Assembly (NCBI RefSeq): GCF_021654795.1
Contig: NZ_AP025344.1
Location: 5,766,501 to 5,830,500 of the forward strand
Length of the DNA: 64,000 bases
Reading direction: 5' to 3'
Source: Paenibacillus dendritiformis
GTDB lineage: Bacteria > Bacillota > Bacilli > Paenibacillales > Paenibacillaceae
Positions 49,447 through 59,390 of this stretch are shown one piece after another (position 1 is the first letter of the stretch; the number at the start of each line of letters is the position of its first letter). A program made the translations under genes and the position numbers. The notes under the pieces are model-generated. The model was given only the letters and a program-made list of their open reading frames with translations. It did no database searches and was not told the DNA's origin.

Positions 49447-52400
49447 TTATTTCACCTTGCCCAAAATGCGTTCGCCCATGACCGCCGCGTCGGCTCTCGT
49501 CAGGTTCGACTTCGGATCGAAGCGGTACGTCGGCTTCTTCTGGCCTTCCTGCGTCTGGTTCGGAATGCCGTTGATGATGCCGGCCTTCGTAACCGCGAGA
49601 ATAGGGCTTATGCTGTAATGATCGATGATATTCGCATCGGTGAATGTCTTCTGCAATTTGGCAAGATCCTTATCCGGATCGCCAATCTTCAAGTTCAAGG
49701 CCCGTGAAATCATCACAGCGGCTTCTTGGCGCGTCAGCTCGCCGTTCGGCATGAACAGTCGCGGAGCCAAGCCGCGGACAATCCCTTTGCGGGCAGCCGT
49801 CTCAATGTAGCGGTAATCCCACAGCAGGTCCGGAACCTCATAGTTGACCACATCATCGAAGGTCAAGTTGTCCGGATCGTAATCCAGCGGAATATTCAGC
49901 ATCTTCACGAGCATCGTCGCCATTTCGCCGCGCGTAATATTGTCATATACCCCGAACTCATTGAGGTTCTTCGCCTTCATGAAGCCGCGGGACATCATCA
50001 GCTCCAGGCTCTTGCGGGCATATTTATGCGAAATAATATCGTCATAGCTGTAGCGGACCGCGAAGACTCCATAATAACCGAAGCCGTCAAAAGGCGCCGT
50101 GATGGTTTTTTTCTTCGTATCCAGCTTGCCGCCGAGATTCTCCCATGACTTGTTCGTGTTGTTCCACCGCCATACGCCGACATTGCGGGCATGCTCGTTC
50201 ACAATATTCGGATCATATTTAATCGTAATCGTGCCCCGTTGGGTCGGCTCCAGCCACATCCGGTCGCCGCGTTCGTAGAACTTCTTCGCTTCATCATAAG
50301 GATGCGACGGGCTGACGAGCTTATAATCCTGATTCAGAACGCTGTCTTCCGAGCTAAAATATCCTGCGTCGATCCAATAAAGACTGGAACCGAGTCCGAA
50401 ATGCGCCTTCGGCATCAGCACGCTGCGCGCAAATTCATCCGGATCGATCCGCCGGAGCTGACCGTCGAGGAATTCATCGCTTCCGCCGGTTACCGGCTTG
50501 CGCACGCCAACCTGGTTCTCGCGCGTAATTGTCCGCCCGTCATCCGGATCGGCGATGCCGAACAGCAGGTTTTGTTTGTCGAACAGTTGGATTTCCTTCG
50601 GCGTCTGGCCCGGACGCGGGTTCATGTCGCGCAGCATCGTGCCTTTCGGCAGCTGCACGAGCAGATTGCCTCCGAAGGCGGACAGCTTGCCGTTCTTGCC
50701 AATCGTCGTCTTGTACTGAGCACCCGGCAGCGCGGCATCCGCATAGTTGACCTCGAAGGTGCCGTTAATCTTCTGCTTGCCCTGCATAACCGTAAATTTA
50801 ATTTTATTTTTACCCTTTTTGAGCGTGATCTCGCCCCGGAAAATATCCTGCTCGCCCTTGACCAGCTCCTGCTTGCCGATAAGCACTTTATCCGCGCCTT
50901 CCGCACGAATACTTACCATTAAGAAGTTCTGGTTGACGACACTCTCGTCCGGCAGCTTCGGAGAGAGAATCTCGAACGTATTCTGTTCGCGCGTAATCTC
51001 CAGCGTCTGACGGGCTGTCGTAACCCCTTTACGCACTTCAACGGTCACGTTCTTCTTGCCGGATGTCGGGAACTCCAGGCTGTGCAGCAAGAACAAGTGG
51101 GACCCTGTCGTCGTATTCTGTTCCTTGAACAGAATCGCCGGATTCGTATTCGGGCTGCCGTTAATGAGTTCTTTCTCGTCCAACGTCGTAATCAGCTTGC
51201 CATCGATATACACGTTCATCGAGGTCGCGTTCTGGATTTCTATCCATACGTCAGCCGAACGCTCCTTCGTGACATACTCATAATCTTTAATCAGCTTAAA
51301 TTTCTGCTCCGTATCTTCCTTGTTCGGATTGGTCGGATCCTGCGCCGCCGGCACCGGATACATTTTCACAATCGCCGGAACGTCCTTCGAGAAGAAGAAT
51401 ACGGTAATCGTATAGCTGATCGGCACCCCGTTCGCTACCCCGTCGAACGTGATCTTGTTGGGACCTGGAACCAGTTGGCTATTCAGACTATGAGTGAATG
51501 TCCCATCAGTACTATTCGGACGAGTAAGCTTTTCTTTTTTTCCATTGAAGGTAATAGTGAGTTTGTCCAACTCATCGTTGTTATTCAAATTAAAGTTGAT
51601 CAGCTGCCCTTGAATGTCAGGCAGGCCATCTGCCAAATCGAAGGTTTTTCCGTCATGCACGTTCGTCAACTTGATATAAGGACCAGGCGAGTAGCTTACT
51701 TTAATCTCGTAAGTCTCCCCGCCGACCTCGATTTTCAGCGTTTGATCCCCGGCAGGCATCGCGTCGATCCGGATCACCGGTTCGCCGTTGACGGTTGTCA
51801 AGCTCGGATTGCTTTGGAACTCGGTGCTCCCCACTTGCTTGCCGTTTTGCCAATCGGTGATCGAAACCGGCTGACCCGTAAAATTATTTACATCCAGCTT
51901 CAGATAAAGCGGCAGCTCGAACACCGTGCTGTTCTGCGCAAACGTCGCTTCCGCGCCGAATGACACCGTGCTTCCGCTCTCCTGCGGATTGAACAGCTGC
52001 TTCACGCCCAGGATCTCGGCCGCGTTCGCATCTCTTACCGTGAAGTGATTATAGAAGACATTCGTTTTACCGTCATAGGCGACCTTTAAGTTCAATTTAT
52101 ACTTCCCGGTTGAAGATGGAGAAGCTGTACCCGTCGTCTCATACTCATAAATGATATAAGTCGAGCCCTCTTCCTTCTTCGTCACGTTCGTGATGCCGGT
52201 CTCATTGAAAATCTCGGTGCCGTCGCTCTCCTTCGTGATGACCACTTCTACGGTAGGCGGCGCAGGCGTGTTGTTCTGCTGCGACTTCGGCACGATGAAC
52301 TTCCCTTTGACCGTGCCGCTCACCGGAGCGGACACATAGTGGTTCGCCGTCGCGTCAATCGCGCTGGCCCCGATGAAGGTGTCATAGCCGGTAAGAACGC

Positions 52401-53082
52401 CATTGAACGAGATAACATGACGCGTAATCGTATAGGTCAGGTTGCCGTTCGTGGCTACGATGACGAGCTCGTTCAAGCCGGGCTGAAGCGCAATCCCGGA
52501 GGATACGAACATGCCCGCGCCGCCGTTGAACATTTGACGCCCGTTCACGGTGACCGTCGACGCGTTCGGCGCCTTGAGTGACAGGGACGCGGTATCGCCT
52601 CTCACAATCAGCGGAACGCCGGATTCGAGAATTCTGCCGTCCGACAGCTTGATATCCGAGATAGCCGGCGCATTGCTGAACTCAACATAGGCGCTCGCCT
52701 CTACGGTGTTACCGTTCGGACCCAGACCGGTGACCGTTACAATGTTCAAGCCGGTTTTCAGCGGAACCGCACGAAAAATAAATGAGTTGCCGGTAATAAT
52801 CGGCTTTACATCGGTCCCGTATGTGGTATGCTCAATCTTCCCGTTTACTTCCAAATCAACCCGGTAGCCAATCGAACTCGAGGACACCCCGTTGAAGGTT
52901 CCTTTCACTTCAATCGTTTCGGTATTGACCTGGGTCGGATGTTCTTTCACTGTACTCAAATTGTCAAAGTGAAAATATCTGGCACCATCTTGATCCGCCG
53001 CCTTGACGATATCCAGCGGAATCGACATGGATATCAGCGCAATGACAAGCAGCATGTACAATGGTTTAAGCCAAGCGCGCAT
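49447..53082 (-). CDS. SLH-domain surface protein, C-terminal SLH
   Basis: 1211 residues from the ATG of MRAWLKPLYMLLVIALISMS, with GGAGG upstream. After the signal peptide come several Ig/bacterial-immunoglobulin-type beta modules (V-(E)-V-x-G-T-(F)-N-G-V, LQPGLNELVIVATNGNLTYT, LVPGPNKITFDGVANG), then a domain with QLPKGTMLRDMNPRPGQ and ending near VWRWNNTNKSWENLGGKLDT, then three SLH domains (about 1010 to 1211: SLELMMSRGFMKAKNLN, IETAARKGIVRGLAPRLFMP, LAVTKAGIINGIPNQ). It probably sits on the same wall polymer as the S-layer protein. It lies next to the wall-polymer genes. Confidence 0.92.
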   Translation of the reverse strand: MRAWLKPLYMLLVIALISMSIPLDIVKAADQDGARYFHFDNLSTVKEHPTQVNTETIEVKGTFNGVSSSSIGYRVDLEVNGKIEHTTYGTDVKPIITGNSFIFRAVPLKTGLNIVTVTGLGPNGNTVEASAYVEFSNAPAISDIKLSDGRILESGVPLIVRGDTASLSLKAPNASTVTVNGRQMFNGGAGMFVSSGIALQPGLNELVIVATNGNLTYTITRHVISFNGVLTGYDTFIGASAIDATANHYVSAPVSGTVKGKFIVPKSQQNNTPAPPTVEVVITKESDGTEIFNETGITNVTKKEEGSTYIIYEYETTGTASPSSTGKYKLNLKVAYDGKTNVFYNHFTVRDANAAEILGVKQLFNPQESGSTVSFGAEATFAQNSTVFELPLYLKLDVNNFTGQPVSITDWQNGKQVGSTEFQSNPSLTTVNGEPVIRIDAMPAGDQTLKIEVGGETYEIKVSYSPGPYIKLTNVHDGKTFDLADGLPDIQGQLINFNLNNNDELDKLTITFNGKKEKLTRPNSTDGTFTHSLNSQLVPGPNKITFDGVANGVPISYTITVFFFSKDVPAIVKMYPVPAAQDPTNPNKEDTEQKFKLIKDYEYVTKERSADVWIEIQNATSMNVYIDGKLITTLDEKELINGSPNTNPAILFKEQNTTTGSHLFLLHSLEFPTSGKKNVTVEVRKGVTTARQTLEITREQNTFEILSPKLPDESVVNQNFLMVSIRAEGADKVLIGKQELVKGEQDIFRGEITLKKGKNKIKFTVMQGKQKINGTFEVNYADAALPGAQYKTTIGKNGKLSAFGGNLLVQLPKGTMLRDMNPRPGQTPKEIQLFDKQNLLFGIADPDDGRTITRENQVGVRKPVTGGSDEFLDGQLRRIDPDEFARSVLMPKAHFGLGSSLYWIDAGYFSSEDSVLNQDYKLVSPSHPYDEAKKFYERGDRMWLEPTQRGTITIKYDPNIVNEHARNVGVWRWNNTNKSWENLGGKLDTKKKTITAPFDGFGYYGVFAVRYSYDDIISHKYARKSLELMMSRGFMKAKNLNEFGVYDNITRGEMATMLVKMLNIPLDYDPDNLTFDDVVNYEVPDLLWDYRYIETAARKGIVRGLAPRLFMPNGELTRQEAAVMISRALNLKIGDPDKDLAKLQKTFTDANIIDHYSISPILAVTKAGIINGIPNQTQEGQKKPTYRFDPKSNLTRADAAVMGERILGKVK

Positions 53083-53229
53083 TGTATCGCCTCCATATGA
53101 CTGTATTGATTCCAAACGCTACATACCCCTTTTTATCGGCTCGGCATCGCATATTTTTTAGACAATGTCCAAAATCAAGATAAATTCTTGACGCGAATAC
53201 AGTCCCAAAGCCATCTTCAAAATAGGAAC

Positions 53230-53262
53230 AAAAAAAGCCTGCTCCGCAACAGGAGCAAGCTT
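53230..53262 (-). terminator. Terminator after the tagO-like gene
   Basis: AAGCTTGCTCC and GGAGCAGGCTT pair with one mismatch, loop TGTTGC, followed by TTTTTTTG. It lies about 20 bases past the stop. Confidence 0.85.
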
Positions 53263-53279
53263 GGTTTGACAACATGCAC

Positions 53280-54407
53280 TTATTTTGACCGCGAATCCGC
53301 ATTCGCCTTCACGCGCATGCGATGAAGCATATTCAACAGCGGCCGCTTCGTCTTGCTGACGATGCCGATGACCTCGGCGCCGAGCTGAAGCGAGACAATC
53401 AGAATGCAGATGACGACAAACGTCACCCAGTTCGCATCATGCGAGGCCGCCACGGACTGAATAATGGCCAATACGCCGAAGAAGGTGGCAATCGCATAGA
53501 TGATGAGCACCGTCTTGCGATGACTGAAGCCGAGCTCGCGCAAGCAATGGTGCAAATGCCCCTTGTCTGGCGCAAAAATCGGCTTCTTCTGCACCGCTCT
53601 GCGCACAATCGCGAAGAACGTATCCGACAAAGGAACGCCGATAATCAAGAGCGGCGTAATGAACGAGACGATGGCAATCTGCTTAAAGCCCAGCAAGGAC
53701 AATACCGCCAGGCTGAACCCAAGGAACAGCGATCCGGTATCCCCCATAAAGATTTTGGCCGGGTGAAAGTTAAAAAACAAAAACCCGATAATGCTGCCCA
53801 GCAGCACGGCGCACAACAGAATCACCATTGGATTGCCCATAAAGACCGCCATGGCGAGAATGGTGGCAATGGAAATAGCGGATACGCCAGCCGCCAATCC
53901 GTCAAGCCCGTCAATCAGGTTAATGGCATTCGTCACGCCCACAATCCAGAAGATCGTGAGCGGAATCGCAATCCAGGATTCGATATTCAAATATTGATCG
54001 CCGAACGGCACATTAACGAAATCGACTGTCAGATCAAAGCCGAACACGACGACGCAGGCCGCGATAATCTGGCCGACCAGCTTCACCTTGGCCGACAATT
54101 CAAACCGGTCATCCAGCGCCCCCGTCAGCACGATAATGGCCCCTCCGGAGAGCAATGCCCATATCAGGCTGGAATCACGGCGACCGAACAATATATCAGG
54201 AACAAATAATGCCAATAAACATAACGTGATAACAAAAGCGGCAAAAATCCCTAGGCCGCCCATGCGCGGCATAATGCGGGTGTGCACTTTGCGTGCATTG
54301 GGCACGTCGACTGCACCGACTTTTATCGCGAACTTCTTGACTAGCGGCGTCAAACCGGTGGCCAGCAGCAAAGCGACCAGTCCACCAACAATATATACGG
54401 TTATCAT
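53280..54407 (-). CDS. tagO: Undecaprenyl-phosphate GlcNAc-1-phosphate transferase (TagO/WecA type)
   Basis: 375 residues and about ten membrane helices, starting MITVYIVGGLVALLLATGLT; a TTG four codons upstream abuts the GGGGG site and is less likely. Family motifs: LTGALDDRFE, NAINLIDGLDGLAAG, FMGDTGSLFLG and the cytoplasmic DKGHLHHCLRELG histidine motif of the WecA/TagO branch, absent from MraY. It starts the lipid-linked wall polysaccharide by moving GlcNAc-1-P to the lipid carrier. The tagA-like and csaB genes lie just upstream, consistent with one pathway. Confidence 0.88.
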   Translation of the reverse strand: MITVYIVGGLVALLLATGLTPLVKKFAIKVGAVDVPNARKVHTRIMPRMGGLGIFAAFVITLCLLALFVPDILFGRRDSSLIWALLSGGAIIVLTGALDDRFELSAKVKLVGQIIAACVVVFGFDLTVDFVNVPFGDQYLNIESWIAIPLTIFWIVGVTNAINLIDGLDGLAAGVSAISIATILAMAVFMGNPMVILLCAVLLGSIIGFLFFNFHPAKIFMGDTGSLFLGFSLAVLSLLGFKQIAIVSFITPLLIIGVPLSDTFFAIVRRAVQKKPIFAPDKGHLHHCLRELGFSHRKTVLIIYAIATFFGVLAIIQSVAASHDANWVTFVVICILIVSLQLGAEVIGIVSKTKRPLLNMLHRMRVKANADSRSK

Positions 54408-54521
54408 CGGTTGTTCCAACCCCCATTTATGGTACCGGATCGAATTATACTCCGTTCATAAGGGAAACACCAACAGCAGATTATGGAGCATTCTTACGAA
54501 ATCATAAGCATAGGCTCCATT

Positions 54522-55292
54522 TCATTGCACTTTTGTCACCTTATCTTTATCGCGCATTACTTTCCAGGCGAACTTCGGCAAGGCCAGCATCCGGCCGAAG
54601 CGCTTCGGCTCCCGAAGCAGGCGGTACAGCCATTCCAGACGCAGCCGCTGCATCCATGCCGGGGCACGCTTGCTTCTGCCGGAGATGACATCGAAGCTTC
54701 CCCCGACTCCCATCATCAACGGAACCTGCAGCTCATGACGATGCTTCGCAATCCAGGGCTCCTGCGTATCGAGGCCACGGGCGACGAACAGGATATCCGG
54801 AGCGGCCTCGCGAATGGACTGAACGACCGCCTCATCCTCCGCTTCCCCGAAGAAGCCGTCACGCACGCCGACGATATCGACCAGCGGATATTGCTGGCGC
54901 AAACGCTCCGCCGCGGCCCCAACCACGTCGGGCGCCGACCCGAGAAGAAATACCTTCCAGCGGCGAACCTCGCCCGCCTTCATCAGCTCATGCAGCAAGT
55001 CGAAGCCGGTTACCCGCTCCGCAACCGGATCGCCTACATAGTTCGCGGCCCATACGATGCCTGTCCCATCCGGAATGATGAGATCAGCCTGCTGCATGAC
55101 ACTCATGAACTTAGGATTCTCCAACGCCTCCATTACCATGATCGGATTGGCTGTAATCAGTTGGATCGAATGCCCGCTTTCTATTACCTTCTCCAGACAG
55201 GCCACGGTATCCTGCATATTCAGCTTGGAAAAATGAATTCCATATATGGACACGGTAGGTATTTTCGCCAGACTTTCCTGTTGCCCCATCAT
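54522..55292 (-). CDS. tagA: WecB/TagA/CpsF family glycosyltransferase
   Basis: 256 residues. Motifs of the family are LITANPIMVMEAL, IIPDGTGIVWAA, ERVTGFDLLHEL, GVGGSFDVISGRSKRAP and LEWLYRLLREPKRFGRM. TagA adds ManNAc to the lipid-linked GlcNAc made by TagO, completing the linkage unit. The start is one of two adjacent ATGs; csaB ends 12 bases upstream. The C-terminal basic helix likely tethers the protein to the membrane. In S-layer-bearing bacilli the same step can serve secondary wall polysaccharide. Confidence 0.9.
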   Translation of the reverse strand: MMGQQESLAKIPTVSIYGIHFSKLNMQDTVACLEKVIESGHSIQLITANPIMVMEALENPKFMSVMQQADLIIPDGTGIVWAANYVGDPVAERVTGFDLLHELMKAGEVRRWKVFLLGSAPDVVGAAAERLRQQYPLVDIVGVRDGFFGEAEDEAVVQSIREAAPDILFVARGLDTQEPWIAKHRHELQVPLMMGVGGSFDVISGRSKRAPAWMQRLRLEWLYRLLREPKRFGRMLALPKFAWKVMRDKDKVTKVQ

Positions 55293-55304
55293 GCATCACC
55301 CACT

Positions 55305-56513
55305 TTATTTCTTCTCGAGCAGCCTGCGGACGATATTCTGCGCTGGAGTCATCGCTTCACGCTTCAACGATTCAATCGCGCTCCGATGGGACTCCCGCCA
55401 GCTGTCGGCTCCATCCAGCAGCTCCGCCAGTTCGCCAGCCGCAGCCGCGCTGTCGAGGCTGTCCGTCGAACCGGCCGCCCTCATGCCTAGCCGGTGCAAG
55501 AACTGGTCTATCTTCGGATCATAGGATATGCCGGCCATCGGAACGTCCTGGGAAGCGGCATAGATAAGCGAGTGCAGGCGCATGCCGACGAGCGCGCGGC
55601 AGCGGCTGACCTCGTACAGCATCGCTTGCGGGTGCTCCTGAGCCGGGCACAGGCTCATCACCGAGCCGCCGCCCGCTGCCTGCTCCCCCTGGGCTGAATC
55701 CTCGCTTCCATTCCAGGCCGGAACCTCTTCCCGCAGCAGGTCCATGACATACTGCGAAGCTTCCGTATCGGCCTCCCCGTGGAAAGGCAACAGGCGCAGA
55801 TGCACAGGCCGCTGGCGGGCGGCCTGCTTCAGGAGGTCCGCAATCGCCCGCATATCCGAGCGATCGTCCTTCCAGAAGCGAAGGGACACGCCGACAATCG
55901 GACGGCCGGCCGTATCGAAGCCCTTCCCATCCCCCTCCGCGTGCGGGCCGTTCTCCTTCCTCGGTCCCCGGCCTTCGGGAAGCTTCAGCCCCATGACCGG
56001 ATCGGGAACGATATCGATGCGTTCCCGGCTCACGCCCATGCGGGCCAGCAGATCCGCCGACTCCGCATCGCGGACGGACAGATAGGCCGACTTATTGAAC
56101 ACGCGGCGGATATAAGGGTAGAAGGCCTGTCTTCCGACGGGCCCCACCCCTTGCGCGTAAATAAAGGTCGGCTTGCCGAACCACTGGGCCAGCTTCAATA
56201 CCGCCAAATAATACGGTATCGTCTTCCAGCTGGTCGCATCCTGAAGCAGACTGCCGCCGCCGCTGATGAGGCCGTCGCATTCGCGGATCGCGCCGAGCAG
56301 CTCGGCCGGCTTCATTCGATGAGCGGCTTGCACCCCGTACAGCCGGGAGGTTGTCACCGGATCGCCCGACAGCACGATCGGCTGAATCCGGAGGCCTTCC
56401 TCCTGGCCGGCCCGCTCCAGCGCGGTCAGAATCGACAGCAGCACGGCCTCGTCTCCGCTGTTGCCGAATCCGTAATAGCCGGACAGCGCTATGCTTCGAA
56501 CTTCGGCCGCCAT
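55305..56513 (-). CDS. csaB: Polysaccharide pyruvyl transferase CsaB
   Basis: 402 residues starting MAAEVRSIALSGYYGFGNSG (a TTG four codons earlier is possible). Motifs are GYYGFGNSGDEAVL near the N-terminus, GGGSLLQDATSWKTIPYYLA, QGVGPVGRQAFYPYIRRVF, and RLHSLIYAASQDVPMAGISY. CsaB adds pyruvate ketals to the secondary wall polysaccharide, the feature SLH domains recognise. It overlaps the end of the DUF5693 gene and precedes tagA. A long polar insert at about 190 to 205 (RGPRKENGPHAEGDGKG) is unlike B. anthracis CsaB. Confidence 0.93.
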   Translation of the reverse strand: MAAEVRSIALSGYYGFGNSGDEAVLLSILTALERAGQEEGLRIQPIVLSGDPVTTSRLYGVQAAHRMKPAELLGAIRECDGLISGGGSLLQDATSWKTIPYYLAVLKLAQWFGKPTFIYAQGVGPVGRQAFYPYIRRVFNKSAYLSVRDAESADLLARMGVSRERIDIVPDPVMGLKLPEGRGPRKENGPHAEGDGKGFDTAGRPIVGVSLRFWKDDRSDMRAIADLLKQAARQRPVHLRLLPFHGEADTEASQYVMDLLREEVPAWNGSEDSAQGEQAAGGGSVMSLCPAQEHPQAMLYEVSRCRALVGMRLHSLIYAASQDVPMAGISYDPKIDQFLHRLGMRAAGSTDSLDSAAAAGELAELLDGADSWRESHRSAIESLKREAMTPAQNIVRRLLEKK

Positions 56514-58456
56514 GCCTTCCAACACCTTTCAATAATACTCCATATCAACACGAAGATAAGAGCGACCACGATGCCTAGCCCGATACCCAATGCGGTCCGA
56601 ATCAGCGAGATAATGACCGGCGTATGGATATGAGCGAACGTATCCACCATGGACAACTGGCCAATGGATCCGATGATAAACAGATAGACGCCGAAGCGGT
56701 ATCGATAAGCGATGAAGGCGCCCGCAATCAGAAGCGGATGGGCCATCAGGAACTCCTTATTGCGCGGACGGACGCCAATCGTATTTTCCAGCAAAGCCCG
56801 GAAGGTCGCTTCCCCCGGAAGCAGCGTCCCGGCATTGCCCGTGCGGGACAAATAGAACAGCCCCACTGCGCCAACGACGCCCAGAGCAATGACCCACACG
56901 ACCGTAATCGGCATGAACAACCATCGCTTGCCTTCCTTATATACCGATTCCCCGCGATACAGGAATACATAGAGCGCGGTCAAGACAATCGGCACGAAAT
57001 GAAGCAGACTCACGCCGCGGAACTGCTCCAGCACCAGGCTGTACGTAATGTTATTCAACAGCGCAATCACGAACGGAACCGCCATCAGCGACAATACCGT
57101 CGTGCGGAGGAACAAGCCGAGCGCCTTGGCTAACCGGGTTCCCCCCGCCGTCACGGCCGGGCTCATATCGACCCGGCGGACCGCAAGCACCATCGCAATG
57201 GTCGGCGCGCTGATAGCAACGCCCAGGGCGAGCGCCTGCTCCAACAGATTCGGCTTCAGGACGAACAAGCCGGCACTGCCAATCAGGCCGATAAGGAAGG
57301 CCGGCAGCATCACATACGGAACGAAGAACGAAATCATAAGCGCGATCATCGCGACCCCGCCAATGACGACCAGCAGCTTCGCATAGCGCTGCCATGGCGC
57401 ATCGACGACATGGAACGCTTCCGCTTGCCCAAATGTATATCCATTGGCTTCAATCGATGCAAGGGCATGCCCCGGCTCCTTCAAGCTGTGCAGCATGTTG
57501 TCAATCGAATTGACAATTTCCGCTTTGGTGAAGTCCTTTTTCACTCCGATATTGAAATAAATCATCCGAATATTCCGGTCCTTCGCGGCGAGCGACAAGC
57601 GATCACCCAGCACATCCGGCTCATTGAACGCTTCCTGATCGGTAATGGAGTGCAGGCGGATGACATTATAATCCGTCAAATACGCCAGCTTCTTCATTCC
57701 TTTTTGCTCCACTTTCAAGCCTTCAATGGCGGCAATCGCGATATCATATTTTTTCAACAAATCGGCAAAGGCAGTCAGGCTATTCATTTCCAGATCATCA
57801 TTGAAGCCCCTGACCGACTCGCCGTCGAAAATAATGGTCTTCACGCCGATATCGTGGAAGCCCTTCAACTGCGCTTCCACCTGCTCCTGATTGTAGGGAA
57901 GCGCATCGGACAGCCGCGGCACGATGTGGAAGCCTTTGGCGAGCAGCTGCTCGATCGCTATCGGATCCTGCGGCAGCGGCTTCATGGATGCGCTCTCTAC
58001 GGGCGCCTCGATAATCAGGCCATCCCGTCCGCTCCACAAGCGGACATTAATATCGAGCCCGAGGAATGTATTCTCGATCAGCGGAGACAGCCGCTCCGCA
58101 TTCTCCGGACTCGTGAAGAGCACATATGTATAATTTTCATTGAGCGGCGGCGTCTTCTGATCAAGCAGAGCCGCCTCTTGAGAGTTATACAGCAGGATTC
58201 GGTTGACATTGCGAAGCTCGGCCAGCGAGCTCTCGAACATGGCCATCGAGCCGATGCCGGCTTGCTTCAGCCGATCGAGCTGTTCATTCATATACTTCGC
58301 CGGTTGAGGCGCATAAGCGGCCGCCTCCACCAGATTGCGGTAATTCACGACCAATTCCACTTGATTCGACGATTGCTCCGTCTGAACCCGCTGGACAGCA
58401 ACCGGTATGGCCGCTACCAATCCGACGATGACAAGCAGCCAGAGCCACTTTTTCAT
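56489..58456 (-). CDS. DUF5693 family membrane protein
   Basis: 655 residues from the ATG of MKKWLWLLVIVGLVAAIPVA, with AGAGGGAA upstream. One N-terminal membrane helix is followed by about 330 extracellular residues, with a (beta-alpha) look: AGIGSMAMFESSLAELRNVN, GVKTIIFDGESVRGFNDDLE, IRMIYFNIGVKK. The C-terminal 280 residues hold about eight membrane helices. DUF5693 proteins lie beside csaB in many Paenibacillus-like genomes; the role is unknown, plausibly in wall-polymer export or modification. Overlap with csaB shows co-translation. Confidence 0.85.
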   Translation of the reverse strand: MKKWLWLLVIVGLVAAIPVAVQRVQTEQSSNQVELVVNYRNLVEAAAYAPQPAKYMNEQLDRLKQAGIGSMAMFESSLAELRNVNRILLYNSQEAALLDQKTPPLNENYTYVLFTSPENAERLSPLIENTFLGLDINVRLWSGRDGLIIEAPVESASMKPLPQDPIAIEQLLAKGFHIVPRLSDALPYNQEQVEAQLKGFHDIGVKTIIFDGESVRGFNDDLEMNSLTAFADLLKKYDIAIAAIEGLKVEQKGMKKLAYLTDYNVIRLHSITDQEAFNEPDVLGDRLSLAAKDRNIRMIYFNIGVKKDFTKAEIVNSIDNMLHSLKEPGHALASIEANGYTFGQAEAFHVVDAPWQRYAKLLVVIGGVAMIALMISFFVPYVMLPAFLIGLIGSAGLFVLKPNLLEQALALGVAISAPTIAMVLAVRRVDMSPAVTAGGTRLAKALGLFLRTTVLSLMAVPFVIALLNNITYSLVLEQFRGVSLLHFVPIVLTALYVFLYRGESVYKEGKRWLFMPITVVWVIALGVVGAVGLFYLSRTGNAGTLLPGEATFRALLENTIGVRPRNKEFLMAHPLLIAGAFIAYRYRFGVYLFIIGSIGQLSMVDTFAHIHTPVIISLIRTALGIGLGIVVALIFVLIWSIIERCWKAWRPKFEA

Positions 58457-58676
58457 GCGGCGGTTCCCTCTTTCCAACTGTTGAAGCACGAAGTTCCCTC
58501 CTTAATCCAATACCGGCACGGTTGCCCCATGTCGAAAAAGCCCGTCATCTCCCGAGAGCATATGACCTCGTTCGACAGGAACAAGACATAACGATTCGAT
58601 CACGGATCGCTTATCGTATAGAATAACCGAACCATGCCGAATCTTTGCATGACTTATCCCGTTCCGTACCTTTCTT

Positions 58677-59108
58677 TTACGTGCGGTCCGCCAGCGCGAA
58701 CATCAACTCGCCCTCTGCGACAACCTGGTCGCCGACCTTGGCTGCGGCTTGTCCCTTGCCGACGCTTCCTTTGAGACGAGTAATCTCGACCGACAGCGTC
58801 AGCGTATCCCCAGGGACGACCTGCCCGCGGAACCGGAAATGATCGATGCCGGCGAAGAAGGCCAGCTTCCCGCGGTTCTGCTCCAGCTTCAAAATCGCAA
58901 CGGCCCCGACCTGAGCCAACGCTTCCACAATCAAAACGCCAGGCATGACCGGATAACCCGGAAAATGACCGGCGAAATGCGGCTCGTTCATCGTGACATT
59001 TTTGATGCCGACCGCGCGTTTCCCTTCTTCCAGTTCCACAATGCGATCGACCAGAAGAAATGGATATCGGTGAGGGATGATTTCTTGAATTTGTTCAATA
59101 TTCAGCAT
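58677..59108 (-). CDS. fabZ: 3-hydroxyacyl-ACP dehydratase FabZ
   Basis: 143 residues from the ATG of [20 protein letters not shown], with AAAGGAG upstream; upstream in-frame ATGs lack a site. The hot-dog fold motifs are [12 protein letters not shown], the catalytic-histidine loop [18 protein letters not shown] and the helix [10 protein letters not shown] with its glutamate. It dehydrates beta-hydroxyacyl-ACP in fatty-acid elongation. Its place after flhO/flhP and mbl follows the Bacillus order. The 187-base gap before the DUF5693 gene holds nothing recognisable. Confidence 0.97.
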   Translation of the reverse strand: MLNIEQIQEIIPHRYPFLLVDRIVELEEGKRAVGIKNVTMNEPHFAGHFPGYPVMPGVLIVEALAQVGAVAILKLEQNRGKLAFFAGIDHFRFRGQVVPGDTLTLSVEITRLKGSVGKGQAAAKVGDQVVAEGELMFALADRT

Positions 59109-59390
59109 GTACGCATGCTCCTTTCGATAAATTCGGGACTCGCATGAATAAAAGCGTTCCTTCCCGTCTACACTAACATCATCCTTCAATGACTGCAGGC
59201 GTGAAGGTTAAGATAGAGAGCTTCCCCAGCGGCGAGGCGCTGTTACGGGAGGCTCTTTGTATTCTCATGGCTGTGAACACGCTCTTATCTTCTGCAGGAC
59301 AGACCGCATATTGCCGGTATCCGGCTTCTCTCTAATGGTTACAGTTTATTCGATGCCTTTTCTGTGTCGCGAGGCATGGGCTCACCGCCG

